Shown: positions 1-13,465, counted from the stretch's first letter. The stretch: 64,000 bases of DNA from Brachypodius melanocephalos (GCA_013398615.1 VZSR01000520.1:22589949-22653948), one strand, 5' to 3'. The notes: generated from the letters alone by a model not told the origin. Translations and numbers: made by a program.

Positions 1-3000
1 TCCCAATGACCAAAGTCCCAAACTGAGTCTCAGCAATAATGAAAACTGCAAACACAGGTGACCGATGGAAACTGAGTCTCATCTATGTGGAACTACTTTC
101 TAACTTAGAGCTGTTTACAGACTTCTCTTTGGTCAAAACATCTATGTTTAAATTAATTTACTATAAATGAAGAAAAACCTTGTGCTTGCATTTAAAGATC
201 ACAGTGAGGCTAGGAACAGTGCTGAACTTGTGTTCACACAAGCTCTGGTTGGGAGCTGTGCTGTGAGCATATATCCACAAAAGTTTCTGTATTATTTTTT
301 CCAAGATATTCCTGTTTTCAGAGCACCTAACTTTTTTTTCCAGGAGGTCTTTTTTCTCTTCTGAACATGTACTGCACAATCCACAGTGTTTTCTTTGTCA
401 GACAGGGTGAATCTAATTTCAGCTACTCATTTTGCTCATGTAATAATTGACCAAATTAAAGACTCAGGTGTGTGTGGCACATGGAGTAAAAATGACCAGG
501 AGTTTCTTTTTATCTCTGAAAATCAGTTATAAAACAATGCTTATGAGTAATTTTAAAGGTGGGTGAGATTTCACATAACTTGTAGTAATGCTGTAGGTTA
601 CAATAAGCAGTTCCCTCCCTAGATAAATTACAGTAGGACAGAGTAGTTCCCCGCACTTTATCTGTGATGACTGGCATTTAAAAGGAGAAGCTCAACCTGG
701 TGAGCAGCAGCTCTGTAAAAAAGATGCTGACAGCACAAGGCCCACTTCTGCTCTTGCAGGCTCACAGCTCACTGCAGAATGGATGAGCGAGACTGAACTG
801 CTGACCTCAAGCAACTGGCAAGTGTTTTTTCAGACCTGTGAGAATGCTGACCCTAGAAAAAAGAAGTACTGCACACTAACTTTGGATTAATTATTTCTTT
901 AGGATTCTGGAAAGGTAAAACTCCTAATAGCTGTGCTAAAGGACAGACTTACCACTCTGACTAGTGAAGACAGACTTGATAACAAGCACTGAAGTAAGTA
1001 AGCAGGCCAAGCACACCCTAAGAGGGTGTTAGAAGAGTCTTGTGGCAATATTCTTGTTAATTTTTGAGACAGATGTATTGGGGGTGGGTGTTCTGGGGAT
1101 AGGTTAATTTACGTTGGGGTCAGGTAAAGACCCTTAATGAGGATAGATATGCAGAAAATAAAGCAGACCTAAAATGGTTCACTTAGTTGCCACTCTGGCA
1201 TGCACAATCTGCACAGATTTAAATAATTAACACATTTGAAGTCCCTGTATCCAGTACCTTTACAGAGACCAACAAATTGATTATTTTTGCAGTGAGTTGA
1301 TTTGAATTCCATTGGTTCTTTTATGATGAAAGTTGCTTTAGGTTGATGTAGCTGTTCTGAGCTGTAAGTGCCTTTCTGGCAGCATCATGGTGAAAAGTGA
1401 ATGTATATATGACATACACAGCAATAGCAATAAGAATGCAAAGAATGTGGCAAATAAAAATAATTGATGAAAAACGAATGTAGCTTGGTAGATGCATATA
1501 TGGAGTTTCTAAAATTCACATTAAAACATTGCAAATAATTGATTTTCAGGATATCAGTCAAAATTCAAAACCAAGTACATTTTATTCAATGGCCGATGTC
1601 ATCAACATTTGCTTTTACAAAGGAAAAAAAAATGTTTTTAAAAGAACTGAGAGTGTTTGTTAAAATTTCCAGAATGTATGTTTCAGCGCACTTGCAGTAT
1701 TAACAAAACGAAAGACTCAATTCCACAGCAGGAAGAGATGCTTTCCCTCTTGCTTTGTAGTTCAGTAATGATACCACTTCTGAAGAGATAAATGTCTGAT
1801 AAAATTCCTCTGAGTGGGTACTAACTGTAACTATTGAAAGTGATGGTTCTTATTTCAGGTCCAGCAAATACCTGCCTACACGACTTCCTAAAGAAAAGAT
1901 TGAGGAGTATTCAGGACAATTCTGTAGTCTGATGACCTGGGTAGCCTGCCCCATGGGGCCTGTTTTGTTTCAGACTTGCTGCTCTGAATAGAGTGGACTA
2001 CTTAGTTGTGTTTCCCGTTTTAAAGGGAGGACTTTGTTGTGAAGGGGGAAGGTTTGGAGAGGGGATTATGAATACAAGGAAATTCTTCTGTCTCTTCTGC
2101 TGAAGCTGTAACCATTTTCTAAAGCACACACTGAAGCTGAATCTAGAAGCCAGATTACCTGTTTCTAATAAATGATTCATGTCCCCAAGCACCTTACAAT
2201 CTGTTTCTTAACAATTTACACAACAGTAAGGGAAAAAAACCCTATGTCTGTTGATTTTCAGTCTAGGTCTTAATTTCCTTATCTTGTGTACTGGAGGCAG
2301 AATAGCAAATTAGACCAAATGAATGTTTTTTATCACTATTATTCTGATTGAAGCTATCAAGGTAGTCCCTCGGAGTTTTGCCTGGCTACTGTGAAACAGG
2401 TTAATGCCGCAGTGTAACTGATGATCCCACTGCAACACCATTGCAATGGGGCACAACATGAAATTAGAAAAACCCCATATGTTCCTCCTACAGTCTATCC
2501 AGCTGAGTTTTGGTGGGAGCTATGCTGTAATGGGTCTGCAGATGTAGTGAGTGCCCTACAAAATCCAGCAAGTTCCCATGGGGAGAGTAGCTGAAGCCTG
2601 AAAGCTCAGACAGCAGCCACTGCAGAGAGCCTCCTTTGCCTAATTGCAAGTTTCTGCACAGCCAGGTCTGGGCTATGTTTTTGTATAGAAGATCATACTA
2701 AATGTGATGTTGTTTTCATGCATTTTTTTAAAAGTCACCTGTAAATGAATCATTTCTTCAGTCTGGCAACTTGAAAACTTAAAAAAAGATTTCTCGTTTG
2801 AAACAGAATAAACTTTAATACCTTGACTTATCATTTTCAGAATACCTTGCCTGAAGGTGTTCTTAAAAATGGATAATTTTTAAAAATCATATTCAAATCA
2901 GCAAATTTTTCAGAAAGCATTTTGATATTTTGGGGAGGGAAGTGACTGTGGCAAGCAAATATTTTTCAAGATGTGCAGCTGTATAATTGTAATGAACACT

Positions 3001-5460
3001 TATGGGAAATGTACACTTCAATGATAATTATTTTTCAGAAAATAAATTTTTGGGAAAAACCCAAGCACAGTATTTCCTGGCACCATTGTATTAAAAAAGC
3101 CAAATCTTGAGAGTCCATTATGTTCATATGTAGATTTTGTTTTATTCTTTCATTTTTATTTTAATGTGTTATATTCAGGAAAAATATTTGGTTAATTAAG
3201 AGTATATTGTAAGGTAATTTTATGTCAAGTGGACACTTTATCTATTGTAATTTATTGTATATGGTGCACTTGTTGTTCTGAAGCCAGGTAGATATCAGTA
3301 TATAACTTACATCTATTTCTTTATAAAGAGAGAGTGATTGCAATTTCCTGCAGGCATCATAAATGTTTTATATGCAACAACTCTTGTAAATACTTCCACT
3401 TTCTTAGATTTTTTTCTCTTATTCTAGAAATTTCAGCAACTTATCATTTTCTTGCAAAAACCATGCTGAAATTCACTTGCATTTAAATTTTCTGTTATAA
3501 TTCTGTAAAATAGTGAGGGGGCAGTTTATATTTTCACTCTCAGTTCAGTTTTTGTTTCTTTGAAGGACAAATGACTTGTCCATGAAAAAATTTGCTACAA
3601 GTAGTCACTTACATGTGTATGTAGAAACCAGCAAAGAATCCAAATCTTCATGCATAGTGACGATAGTAAAATTGTTTCACATTAAAGTAGTCCCTTAAAA
3701 CGAAATAAAAATTTGTATAAAGGTGTAAATTCAGTTAAACAATCATTTTCTTAAACTCCACCAAGGGTTAGTATTTTTTTTCTGTTCAGAAACTATGAGC
3801 TTACTCGATGAATATAATAAGATTTAGGGTTAGTCATGTTCTAAATAGTCTACAAGGAGAACCACATCAGAAAAGTGGTTACTTGCATGGTGAGTAGGTC
3901 TGTGTGAAGACTCTGTTATGGGTGGATAATAATTTTATGAATGTAATGGAAACACAATGGGTGAAATGATAAATTAATATCATGTCAAAAGAAGCTTGAA
4001 TAATGGACCAATGACATGGGGAGCAAAGGTAAGACTAATGATCTTGTAAAGCATCCCAACAGACAGCCTTAAAAGAGCTCTGTCTCCTGCAGACCAGAAA
4101 TGCTTCCATGCCACACCACATGCATCCCTAAAACCTACACACAACAGCTCAGTCCCTCGGTTTACAAGTGCAGGCAGATTGCTGTGGTGTTTTCCCAAGC
4201 CAATGGGGCGTCTCTGCCCTGGTGTCAGTCCCCATTCCCTCTGGCTGCACACGCCTGCTGCGCTCCTGATGCCAGCTCCAGCACTGCAGGGAGATGTGGG
4301 AGGATGCAGTGTGGGCCTCCTTCAGTGAGCAGAAAGAACTAAACCCAAATCAACCAATGTAAGCCCGCTAACAAAAGCACCAGAAAATGACTAAACCCAG
4401 GCTTTTAAGATTTGGGGAAACAATGTCCAGCTGAGCACCTCAGGTTTAAAGGCTTTGTGCTTTTTGCTCATTGCTATGGTGCTCCATCTCCAAATGACAG
4501 GATGCTGTGCCACTCAGGGCTTCAGACCCTGGAAGGCTGAAGATGTATTCTAAGCAAGAAATCCCTGCTTTTCTGGAGGAGTCTTGAAATATTGAGGCTG
4601 ACATTTTAAAAAGAGGCAATGAGAATTTTGGGGCTGTCTCTGAAGAGTTAAAGAGCTGAGGAAGCAAATGTCTCCTCTTTTACAGAAACACTAATAGCAA
4701 ACTTTTAAATTTCTCTCAAATAACGTCTTTAACTCAAAATGTCTGCCTTCTGAATTGTAATGAAGAAATGTTTTGAATCTCTCAGTAACAGTGATCCTAG
4801 GTTTGGTTGTTTTCTGTAGTCATATTTCAGCTCTAGATCTGGACAAGGAGCAAGCTTGAAACTGCATTTCTAAGCTCCGTTCTTTTCTTTCTCCATAGTC
4901 TGATTTGCAAGTAAGGGAACATCGAGGCCAGTGAACCAGCTCTGAGATCAGTCTGTCTCACTATTTACTGATAAGGAGAGAAGAGACTTGACAGGACAAA
5001 TCTGAAGATGACATAGTATCAGAATAACATTCCAATTAAATGCTTCTTAGCCTGATGTTTAAGAAAGTTTTCATGGCAGGGCTGTAAGATACTAGAATTT
5101 GAACACACCTGAAGTTCAAAAGTATCAAACTGAGAATTGCTGTTCCATTTTGAGTGGAAGAAATTTGTGTTAAATGATGTTTCTGCTCTTATAACACACT
5201 TAGTAAGAATGGTACAGTGAATAAAATGTTTGACTAAGCTCCATTTTGTTTATGCCATTTTGCTGGTTTAATGTTTTCATAGGAAAAAAAGTTTATATTA
5301 CTGCTGGAGCTTTAGCTGCATTTTAAGCAAGGATTCTAAATTTTAAATGAACAATCAATTGCTTGAGTTCCTAATTTTAAATATTGCAAGCAGTGCAGTA
5401 TAACATCTGCCCCCTCTAAACTGGTCTTTCTCAATGCATAAAACCTAGGGGGCTAGATTA
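1..5460. other. AT-rich non-coding stretch, no gene recognised
   Basis: No long open frame, no recognisable repeat family and no RNA gene is visible. Open frames stay below about 90 codons on either strand and look like chance. The only compositional break is a GC-richer patch at about 4,060-4,345, which has CpG dinucleotides and short open frames on both strands but resembles nothing I know. A segment at about 1,857-1,970 follows a TTATTTCAG acceptor-like site and is open for about 40 codons, but its downstream donor is poor, so I did not call it an exon. The stretch is most simply intronic or intergenic. Confidence 0.6.
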
Positions 5461-5860
5461 TTATAAAGAAATCCCCTCAAGTCGTGGTTCCTTGTAGAGA
5501 ATGCTCTTAGCTGATGCATGCAACGTTGCAACTGCTTGTGCAATGATTCGCTGGTGCTGTTGCATCACAGGAGGCTTGATTTTGTGTTGAGGGTTCTCTT
5601 GCTCTCGGCTCTCTGTGCCAAGAAACTGCACAAGCAAATCTGCCACCTCTTTCTGTTGCTTCAGTGCTGTTTAGAAGGTCCAGTTGGGAATGCCTTCCAG
5701 TGCCATTTCTGTGAACAGCAAAATACTTGGTGCCAGTAGCTGGTCCTCCAGAGCACACAGCTGGCACCCCAGGCTTTTGTAAAGCTGATTCAACTCCTGC
5801 CACGCCCAGAAAATGGTGCTCTTTGAGTAGCACTCTCAGAAATGTCCACACGTTATTCAA
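5461..5860 (-). pseudogene. Possible decayed protein-coding copy (unidentified), frameshifted
   Basis: On the minus strand this 400 bp patch is clearly GC-richer than its surroundings and reads like real protein if the frame is changed. One frame, from about 5,821 down to about 5,672, gives a helical, leucine- and glutamine-rich peptide (it includes WQELNQLYKSLGCQLCALED) and ends in a stop. A second frame continues at once, from about 5,666 to 5,464, with QQKEVADLLVQFLG and then IIAQAVATLHASAKSIL, before a TAA. The upstream part (NVWTFLRVLLKEH) lies in a third frame. This pattern of coding-like pieces in shifting frames suits a processed pseudogene or a lost exon of a coiled-coil or helical protein. 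I do not recognise the parent. No poly(A) tail or target-site duplication was identified, and no initiator is claimed. Chance composition remains possible. Confidence 0.35.
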
Positions 5861-6976
5861 TGCATTTACTTGAAAATTTATTTCTATTAAAATTTCTACT
5901 TTTGCAGGGGTTTGATAAATACTTCTGTTTTAGTTGGTTTGTGAGTCATTTTCGTTCACTGCATTCCGTGCCTGAAATGGAGCCCCATCTTTGTAGCTGT
6001 GGCAATAATACTAAAACCAAGGTGACTGAGTCTGGTTAGGCACTTCATGTTTATTGAAATGAAATTTCCATCTGTAGAAGCAGTACTTAGACATCTTGTG
6101 TGCAGATGGTTTATTTTCTTACCTTGCCTTGAGGACTTATCAGTTGTGGTCAGAGGCACCTAATTTAACAACTTACTACACTTTGGAAATGCATTTCTGC
6201 AAAGGTAGAAAGAGTATAACATGAGAAAAGCCACACAAGATTGTTCCTAAGAATCTGTTAATTGGCTAAAAATGAAGACTAGGGCTCAATGAACTAACTG
6301 AAAAATAAGAGGTAATAATATTTCGTTGATACTCTTCTCCACAGTAAATTTAAAGAAATGTGCACTGAATATTAAGAAAAATAGAATGTTTTCCTGAAAA
6401 CAGCATTTTAAAACATGAAAACTGATTCAACTGGAGTGTTCTAAATGTTAGCTAGTTTTAGCTAAGTCTTTCTACATGTTCTTCCTAATAGGATTAATAT
6501 ACAAACATAATAATTCCCATTCTAGTCAGACTCTAGTATGAGGAGTGTACAGAGAGATTGTAGCCATGTAATTCCTACTAACTTCAATGATGATATTTGC
6601 TATGTAACATTATTAACAGATCAAGATTTTAACTAGACATAATTGTTGATATGATCTATGCTATGAATGAGATGAAAATTAAACTGAATCCTGTTCATTT
6701 AACAGCCATAATTTTAGGCTCTAACTGTGTGCTTACATATGTCTGATTGTCATGTTGCAGCATAATAAAGGCTCTAAACTATCTTCTATCGCATGTGAAG
6801 ACCTGGGGATAGATGCTATCCTAGAACAGGCACTGTTCCCATAGCCTGCTGAGGTTTTTAAGAATGGATATCCTAAAAGAATTTGTGTTTTTCAGAGGCA
6901 TTGATTACTTTCCTGGATGTCCAAAACCAGAATTCTAAAAGCAAGCCAAGACTTTTACATTCTCAAATTTCTACTG

Positions 6977-6992
6977 GTGGGGAGGGGGGGGG
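6977..6992 (+). repeat. G-rich homopolymer tract
   Basis: The tract has a GGTGGGGA start followed by nine consecutive G (6,984-6,992). It is a simple-sequence tract that would be slippage-prone and could contribute to local G-quadruplex structure, although only short flanking G-runs are present. Confidence 0.8.
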
Positions 6993-9900
6993 CAACTACT
7001 TTCTAAATCCTTAGTTGCTCTCCATAATCAGTGTTCAGCTTTTGGAATCATTTGAGACCATCACAGAATTTTTTTTTTGTTAATAGTTTTTTATGATAAT
7101 TTAGAATACATATATAGATAAGAAATCACAAAGGATCCTGTTGCTTTTTCGTGGAAAAAAGAGCACAAAAGTAAGTAAGTATCTGTAGGTAGTCTTATTT
7201 TTAGGGTTGTGAAGGAAAATGAAAAAAATGGAACTTGGCTTTAGTATTTTTCAAAATACTCTAACTCAAATTTTTGCTAGTCTGCCACAATAAAATGTAA
7301 ACGATGCAGACAAGTGCTAGGGATATCATTCAGGGAAGTTTTTCATGCTCTTAGTCCATTTGGTGAAGCGAAGACATGGCAGGGTAGATGATTAAGTATT
7401 CAGGTTTGCTAACATAGCAGATACTCTGGATCTCATATTAATTTTGTGAAAATGACTCATGTTTTTGACTGCAGTGAAGCTAGATCGGTGGCACAGATCC
7501 AATCCTCTCTCCCTATATATATCTTGCATTTCTTACTAGTTATATTAAAATTCTAGTGAGTGTTTTGAGAAATGGTAGTGGTGTTCTCAGTCTAGATACA
7601 TATTACTGTGTTGTAGGTATTCGTTTAGAACAATAGCACAAAACTAAGAATGCTTCATGCTGCAACATGGGACTTAATGTATACAGGGTTTTTTATTTTT
7701 ATTTAGAATCAATATTTAAAACTCTATGTTTCTTTATGTTGAATGCCCTGTTTGAAGCAGCTCCCTCTTCCTAATTTTTTGCCAATGATAGTTTTCATTA
7801 AGACGCAGGAAGGTTAGAGATTTTTTTGTTTGAAGTGATAACAATTTACACACTTCTGTCACAGTAGTGAGAGAAAGAAGGATCTGTCCTTCAGCCTGTT
7901 CGTGGTATAGTTACAAAAAAAGAGAAAAGTATAAACACTGAATTCCTGAGCTAGCTGTGAGATGGAAGGTCATTAACAGGGCACTTGAGCAGATTGGTAT
8001 TACAGTCAATTGAGACGCTGAAACATCCTAAATGGCCTAATGCAGCAACTAAGTGCTTCTTAAATTCCAGAACTTTTACTTGAGCAGAGTATTCATGTCT
8101 AAAGTGAACTTCCATTTCCTTTAGTAAATGCTGTTTTTATATAGTCATAGTTGAAGAGGCAACACAGTGTAAACACAGCAGTTTGATTCTATCTCCACAG
8201 CAGCTCTAAACTAATTTGTCAAGTTATAAACATGAAATCTGAGTCTCTGCTAAAAATATATTTTCCACATTGAATTAATAGAAATGGCAGGAGTTTGTGT
8301 GTTAACATATACATACACTGTCAATAGAGCCCTGTCAGACTAATCAGGATGCAAATAGGAATGGTTTCATCCTTTGGGAAGTTTTACCATTATCCAATCA
8401 ATTCAGCACTATAGAAAGGGCAAATTAGATCTCACTTTATGTAAATTTGTCAGGAAAGAGGAAAATACATGGTATTTTACTTTGTTTATAACTGGTCTAG
8501 TAATTAATTTTCTTTAGATCTAGCTGTACTTTGTTTAAGTAAAGATTAAGATATTGTTTGTAGTTCTGCCTGTGTCATTCAAAAGTTGTCAGAACTTTAT
8601 TCAAGGGACAATAAAGAAAGCATCTCCCCATGTGTAAATTCCTATATGAAAGGTGATACCTTCATGATCGTTCACAGTAAATAAGAGGAGAGGACCTCAT
8701 GTAGTTTTAATTGTGAAGACTACAGGTGGAAGAAAAGGGCATCTAATCTAGGAAAAAAAACATCAACAAGCCTTTTTAGCTGGTTTCTGTGGACAGATGA
8801 TACCAAATGCAGCAGCTGCTGAGTGATAACAATAGCAAAGTCTGAAGTTTTCAGAATGCTAGCACCCTATTTGGCAATACTGGATGCACTGGCATGCTTG
8901 CATAGGAATCATACTTCCATCAATTAAAAATATGTTCTTTTAAAAGTTTAAACAATCTGTGAACCAATATGAAAAAAATAGCCTAAGGTAGGCCTAGGAT
9001 GTCTGGCAAATGTAATTTGCTGCGTCTTTCTGGAGCTATTGTTCTATTGCTAGCTCATTGCTTTAGGCAAGGTTATTGTTTTTGTAACAGAAGACAAAAG
9101 AGAATACATAGCTATGCCCCAGCTGCCCCAATTTACTTAATGTAAACACCTTTTGAGACTGGGCTCGCACTTAGGCTGTGATTTGAAGTTGCTGAGAACA
9201 ACATCCCTTTTGCTGACTGTGATTGAAGGCTCTCTCAGAGGAGGGATAGCTATCAAACATCTAGGAAAGCAGAAAAGCAGGTGTATCTTAGAGTCAGTTC
9301 TTTGCCTACTTGTGCGAGTCAGAGAGCTCATTCACTGCTTCACGAATAACCACTTGCATGTGGTAATTCTTACATGTGTATGATTATGTGTGTAATAGAC
9401 TCCCATGCTGTATTTCGTGCAACAATGCAGATCTTAGTGAGTGAGTGCAACTACGATCTGTTCCTTTCCTCCAAGTGAATCTTTAACAATTTTTTCCTAA
9501 TTTCAACAAGCAGGTTCTAAACTAGGTGGGTTTCCCTTTTGGGTGCTTACCCTCCCAAAGTGTTTTGCTGTTACAAACTTCACAAGAACGGCCTAAACAA
9601 CTCGAAAGAACAAAGGCTCTCGTGCTTTAAGGACCAAAGCACAAATCCAGAGATGCACTCAGGTGTGTTAAGGCTACTCACAGGCATACCTAGAGATGGT
9701 GTTGTCAGTCAGACCCTGCTCAAATGTACAGCTCTTATCTGAAGCCATATGTTGCACTAATTCTATATAAAGGCCATGGCGAGGGCAGAGCTGCTGTTAA
9801 TAGCTTTCCCTTTTTGCCTTTCTTTCCAATAGTGCTTCTTCACTTGGGAAAGGCAGAGAAAAGCCGCTAGGAGGATTATCTGTCTATACAGTAAATCAAT

Positions 9901-10691
9901 GGAAGGAAAATAAGAAGAATATTTTGAAACATTGAGTTTTTTTAAAGGGTTTCAAAGGAAGAATAAACAGAAATCTAAATGTATACAAAAGTCTGTCTTA
10001 CAACTTTTGAATACTTGAAGCTCCTTCATATTTTGAAATAGAAAAATAAGTTCAATTGCTTTACTGCACATTTTAAACATGAGATCAAATAATTTAATAG
10101 AAGGGTCTTTGATTTCTAAATTTTACTGTTCCTGAATAGGTAATTTCGACTACTTATCTTAATTATCTGAATGTGAGCACATTTTCCAGGTGGTGAGACC
10201 AAAATCAAGTTTCAGTTAACTTTGTCTTTAATAGCTTGGTATTCTGAGGTGTTGACTTCCAAAGATTCTTTTCTAGCTTTCAGCTTTGCACTCTTATGGG
10301 TATTTTTGTATACCACAAATTATAATCCCAGTTTCTCAGACCAACATATCAGCCATCACTTTGCCTTTCCAGAGCAGTGGATTTCATTTCCATTTCTGGG
10401 AAGCCAGAGACAGCATATGTTTATATGCACAGCAAGACCGATTTGTACTGGATTTATGGCACAAAAAATGGATCAGTCATGTCTCCAGTGACTCTACATC
10501 AGAGCTATATCATATAGACCATGTCTCCAATACAGGATAAAGTGGTCCCTCACTCTGCTTTTTGAACACCTTAAAATTTGACCAGGGATGCTTGTACCCA
10601 TGGCAGGAAGTGTAATTCTGGAATTACTAAAGCAAAATATGAAAAAACAAGTGTGTGGTAAATGACATCTGAAAACCCTATGTTCAGGCCC

Positions 10692-10783
10692 AGACTCAGG
10701 GTTGTTTGGTTGTTTTGATGTGTTTTGTTTTCCTGGGTTTTTGTGTGTTTTTTGGGTTTTGGTTTGTGGGTTTTTTTGATCAT
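10692..10783 (+). repeat. GT/T-rich low-complexity block
   Basis: This block of about 90 bp consists almost only of G and T, with repeated GTTTTG / GGTTTT words and very few A or C. On the minus strand it forces a long stop-poor frame rich in Lys, Thr, Gln and Pro, which should not be read as a gene. Confidence 0.7.
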
Positions 10784-11978
10784 TTAGCCTCTTGTATAGG
10801 ATTGACTTAATAGACACAAATAAAATCCTACCTAAAGGGTTTGTGGTTGTATCTGTGTAAGATTGGTGGCCACTACTAAAAAAGATGAGATTTTTAAAAT
10901 ATCTGTATATTTTTGGCTGTTCACTAGAAGCTCAGGGACAAAAGACAGATATACAGAGTAGGTAATGTTCTATGTCACAACAGGAAATAATCTTTATTGT
11001 ATTTATTTTGTCTCTCACAATAGGAAGAAATCTGTGGAGGAAGAGGAGTTTTTTGTAAGCTTCTTGAAGCAGTGACCAGGTCTGAGGATGTTACTGTCAT
11101 TTGCTGTTTACCAGCATTTTGCAGTTTGTACATCCTGAGTCTAAATTTATATTAAAGGTAGTCTCAGATCACATAGGTTTGCTGGCATATTATGGCACAA
11201 AATTAATTTCTCAGAGGATCTCATTTCCGCTATCATGTAACATTGTGCTTATCCATTGATCTTTTTAACTTTTGGGTCTCTGCATTTCTTCCTCTACTGT
11301 GGTTTTGTTGCCACCTATTATAGCTGTAAAAAACACAGTTTACTGCTAATAGTTTGTTATCTTCGGTAATGGATGACAACACCTTGAAGAAACATTATGT
11401 TCTTCCAGTAGATTCTCTTCTGTCTCTTACATTATATCTCTTATATCTTTTACTATATGTATTTTTAAACCAGTAGACATGGTACATGACTTGAAATTTG
11501 ATTTGGATAAGCACTTCAGGAGTTTTAAAAATGCTTAATAAATAGACAAAAATATAAATAATTAATGAAATCTTGAATATGTCTGCATGTCAGTAAAAGT
11601 ATTCCCATTATCCTTCAAACACAGTTTCTGAACCACTAATAAGCTGTCATATGACAAGAAAAGACATACAAAAAAATGGTGCAAAAACTGGTGAATAAAC
11701 ATTCAAGACGAATTATAGAAAAACATTTTAAAACATTATTAAATGTCTTAGCTATGGCCTCTTACAGCTATTCTTAAAAGACAAGTAATTTCTAGATTTC
11801 TAATTCTGCACAGGGGGGTAGGATTGGGGAAGAGCAGACTTTAGTTCGTCTGACAACAGTAGTGTTTTCAAACCCTAATAGGAAAATAAAAACCAAACCC
11901 TTCTCATCTGACATTAAATCCTATCTCTTGGATGTCCTTTAATGAAACATGGTCCAAAAAAGTACAAAACAGAAAACC

Positions 11979-11996
11979 CATACCTGGCCAGGTATG
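11979..11996. repeat. 18 bp perfect palindrome
   Basis: CATACCTGGCCAGGTATG equals its own reverse complement with no spacer, centred on GGCC. It contains two back-to-back CAGGTA/TACCTG E-box-like words. Chance formation in 64 kb is unlikely but not negligible. No transcript context is visible. Confidence 0.85.
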
Positions 11997-12522
11997 AGAA
12001 ATTGAAAATGCTTACTTCCAAAGTCCATGTGCTACACTTATTACCAATTTTAAAAAATAAAAGAGGAGAAATTTCACGGTATTATTTTTTAAAAATTTAT
12101 TTTCTTCAAACCTAATTAGATAATTTTCCATAACCTGTAACCTATTCTTGTAACTTGTTATTGCCTGTATGCAGAACAGATGACTTAAAAGACTGCTTAA
12201 TTCGTATCTGTTGAAGGTTTCCTACAGTGTTTCTACAAGGAGACTTGAGAAACAGCTGTGGAAGGGTAGGAGGACCTTTTCTGATAGAACCTAGAGACAG
12301 TATTATCAGGAACCAAGTGGTTGTATAATCTTTTAGGGCTACTCTGGTTTATTTTTTGAAGAAAACTTTGCTTTTGTTTTGGAGAGGGAAAGAGAGAAAA
12401 AATTGAGGATTCTCCTGTGACTTCATCATTACCACAAAGCAAATGGACCTTTTTCTGCTGCGTGGCAAACTTAAGTTGAGAAGAGTCATAGGCAGCAAGA
12501 AAAGTCTTGAGATCAACTCTCG

Positions 12523-12550
12523 TATCTCATCTATCTCATCTATCTCATCT
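12523..12550 (+). repeat. Three tandem copies of TATCTCATC
   Basis: There are three perfect consecutive 9 bp copies (12,523-12,531, 12,532-12,540 and 12,541-12,549), followed by a partial start of a fourth. It is a small tandem array of the replication-slippage type. Confidence 0.9.
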
Positions 12551-12726
12551 CTTTCTCTGCAGAATGAAATCAGCACATTGTGACCAATTCTCATCATAGC
12601 ATAGGTAATGTGTGTTAGGTTAAAGTTGCAAAATTTTGCACATTCATTTTTCTTCTCTAACTGACTTTCTAATCCTTAAAGCACAGCAGAACAAATGTAT
12701 GGCTGCCAGCTAACTGGACTAGGTTA

Positions 12727-12884
12727 ACCAAGACTGCCAGAGTTCAAGAAGTGTTTGGACAGCTCTCTGAGACACAGGGTGTGATTCTTGGGGCTCTTCT
12801 GTGCAGGGCCAGGAGCTGGACTTTGATGATCCGTGTGGGTCCTTTCCAACTGAGGATATCCTGTGAGTTTATGATTCTATGAGT
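12727..12884 (+). mobile_element. CR1 LINE, 3' end fragment
   Basis: This is a 5'-truncated copy of the avian CR1 non-LTR retrotransposon in sense orientation. The recognisable tail runs from GACTGCCAGAGTTCAAGAAG through TGTGATTCTTGGGG and the conserved TGGGTCCTTTCCAACT-type stretch (here GTGGGTCCTTTCCAACTG), and ends in ATGATTCTATGA, the CR1 3' terminal repeat unit. Only the last few codons of ORF2 and the 3' UTR remain. The wording of the tail closely matches the copy at 59.9 kb, suggesting the same subfamily. Confidence 0.9.
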
Positions 12885-13431
12885 TTAGTCTATGGTTTGA
12901 TGAGTAATAAGTGTCTCATCTTATACAGCTCACTGTGCAGGATGCAGTGATTACACTTCCAGTTTTACATCAAAACAGGACTATAATGTTGCTTCTCACA
13001 TGATATTAGATAATGCAACCACTTTAAAAAATACCTTTGTGGTTTCACGGGTCTGAAAGACTTATGAAAACACCAGTAAGACAAAACATATCAGCAATTG
13101 CTTAAAATTAAGCACCAATCATGTCACAAATTTGTTTTATTTGTTTCAGGAGAGAATATATTCAAAATTAACTATTTTTGACTAAATTTTGAATTATAAG
13201 ATTTTACACTGCTCTGAATGAAGTACTCCTAATGTTCCTATTTATTAAAATCCAAGAGGAAAAATCTCTCATAAGGGATCGTATAATAGGTCTCAGTCAT
13301 TCACTGTCTGATACAATTACCAAAATTCAAAGTCAGTTTCAGAATTTGAAAAAAAACAACAGAAAAATAACATAAGTAACTTTTTTTTTCAGGGATAAGG
13401 AATTCATAGCCATTAAGTTTATCTCTTTAGG

Positions 13432-13432
<1 letters not shown>

Positions 13433-13464
<32 letters not shown>
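13433..13464 (+). repeat. (CA)16 microsatellite
   Basis: Sixteen uninterrupted CA units lie between the two CR1 tails of this region. This is the longest perfect dinucleotide array in the window. Confidence 0.97.

Positions 13465-13465
<1 letters not shown>

Larger units (their letters stand above)
5861..12726. other. AT-rich non-coding stretch
   Basis: No gene, RNA gene or interspersed repeat is recognised. It contains a G-run (6,984-6,992), poly-T tracts (for example near 7,070), a GT/T-rich low-complexity block at about 10,692-10,783, an 18 bp palindrome at 11,979 and a small tandem repeat at 12,523. Open frames up to about 107 codons occur, but the longest, on the minus strand across 10,494-10,817, is produced by the low-complexity block and encodes Lys/Thr/Gln/Pro-rich nonsense. 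Confidence 0.6.

Noticed and set aside
1857..1970. Possible exon after TTATTTCAG with a frame reading KYLPTRLPKEKIEEYSGQFC
   Set aside because: The donor candidate at GGGTAGCC is poor, the frame is already open upstream of the acceptor, and there is no partner exon.
10494..10817. 107-codon minus-strand frame rich in Lys, Thr, Pro and Gln
   Set aside because: It is created by the GT/T-rich low-complexity block.
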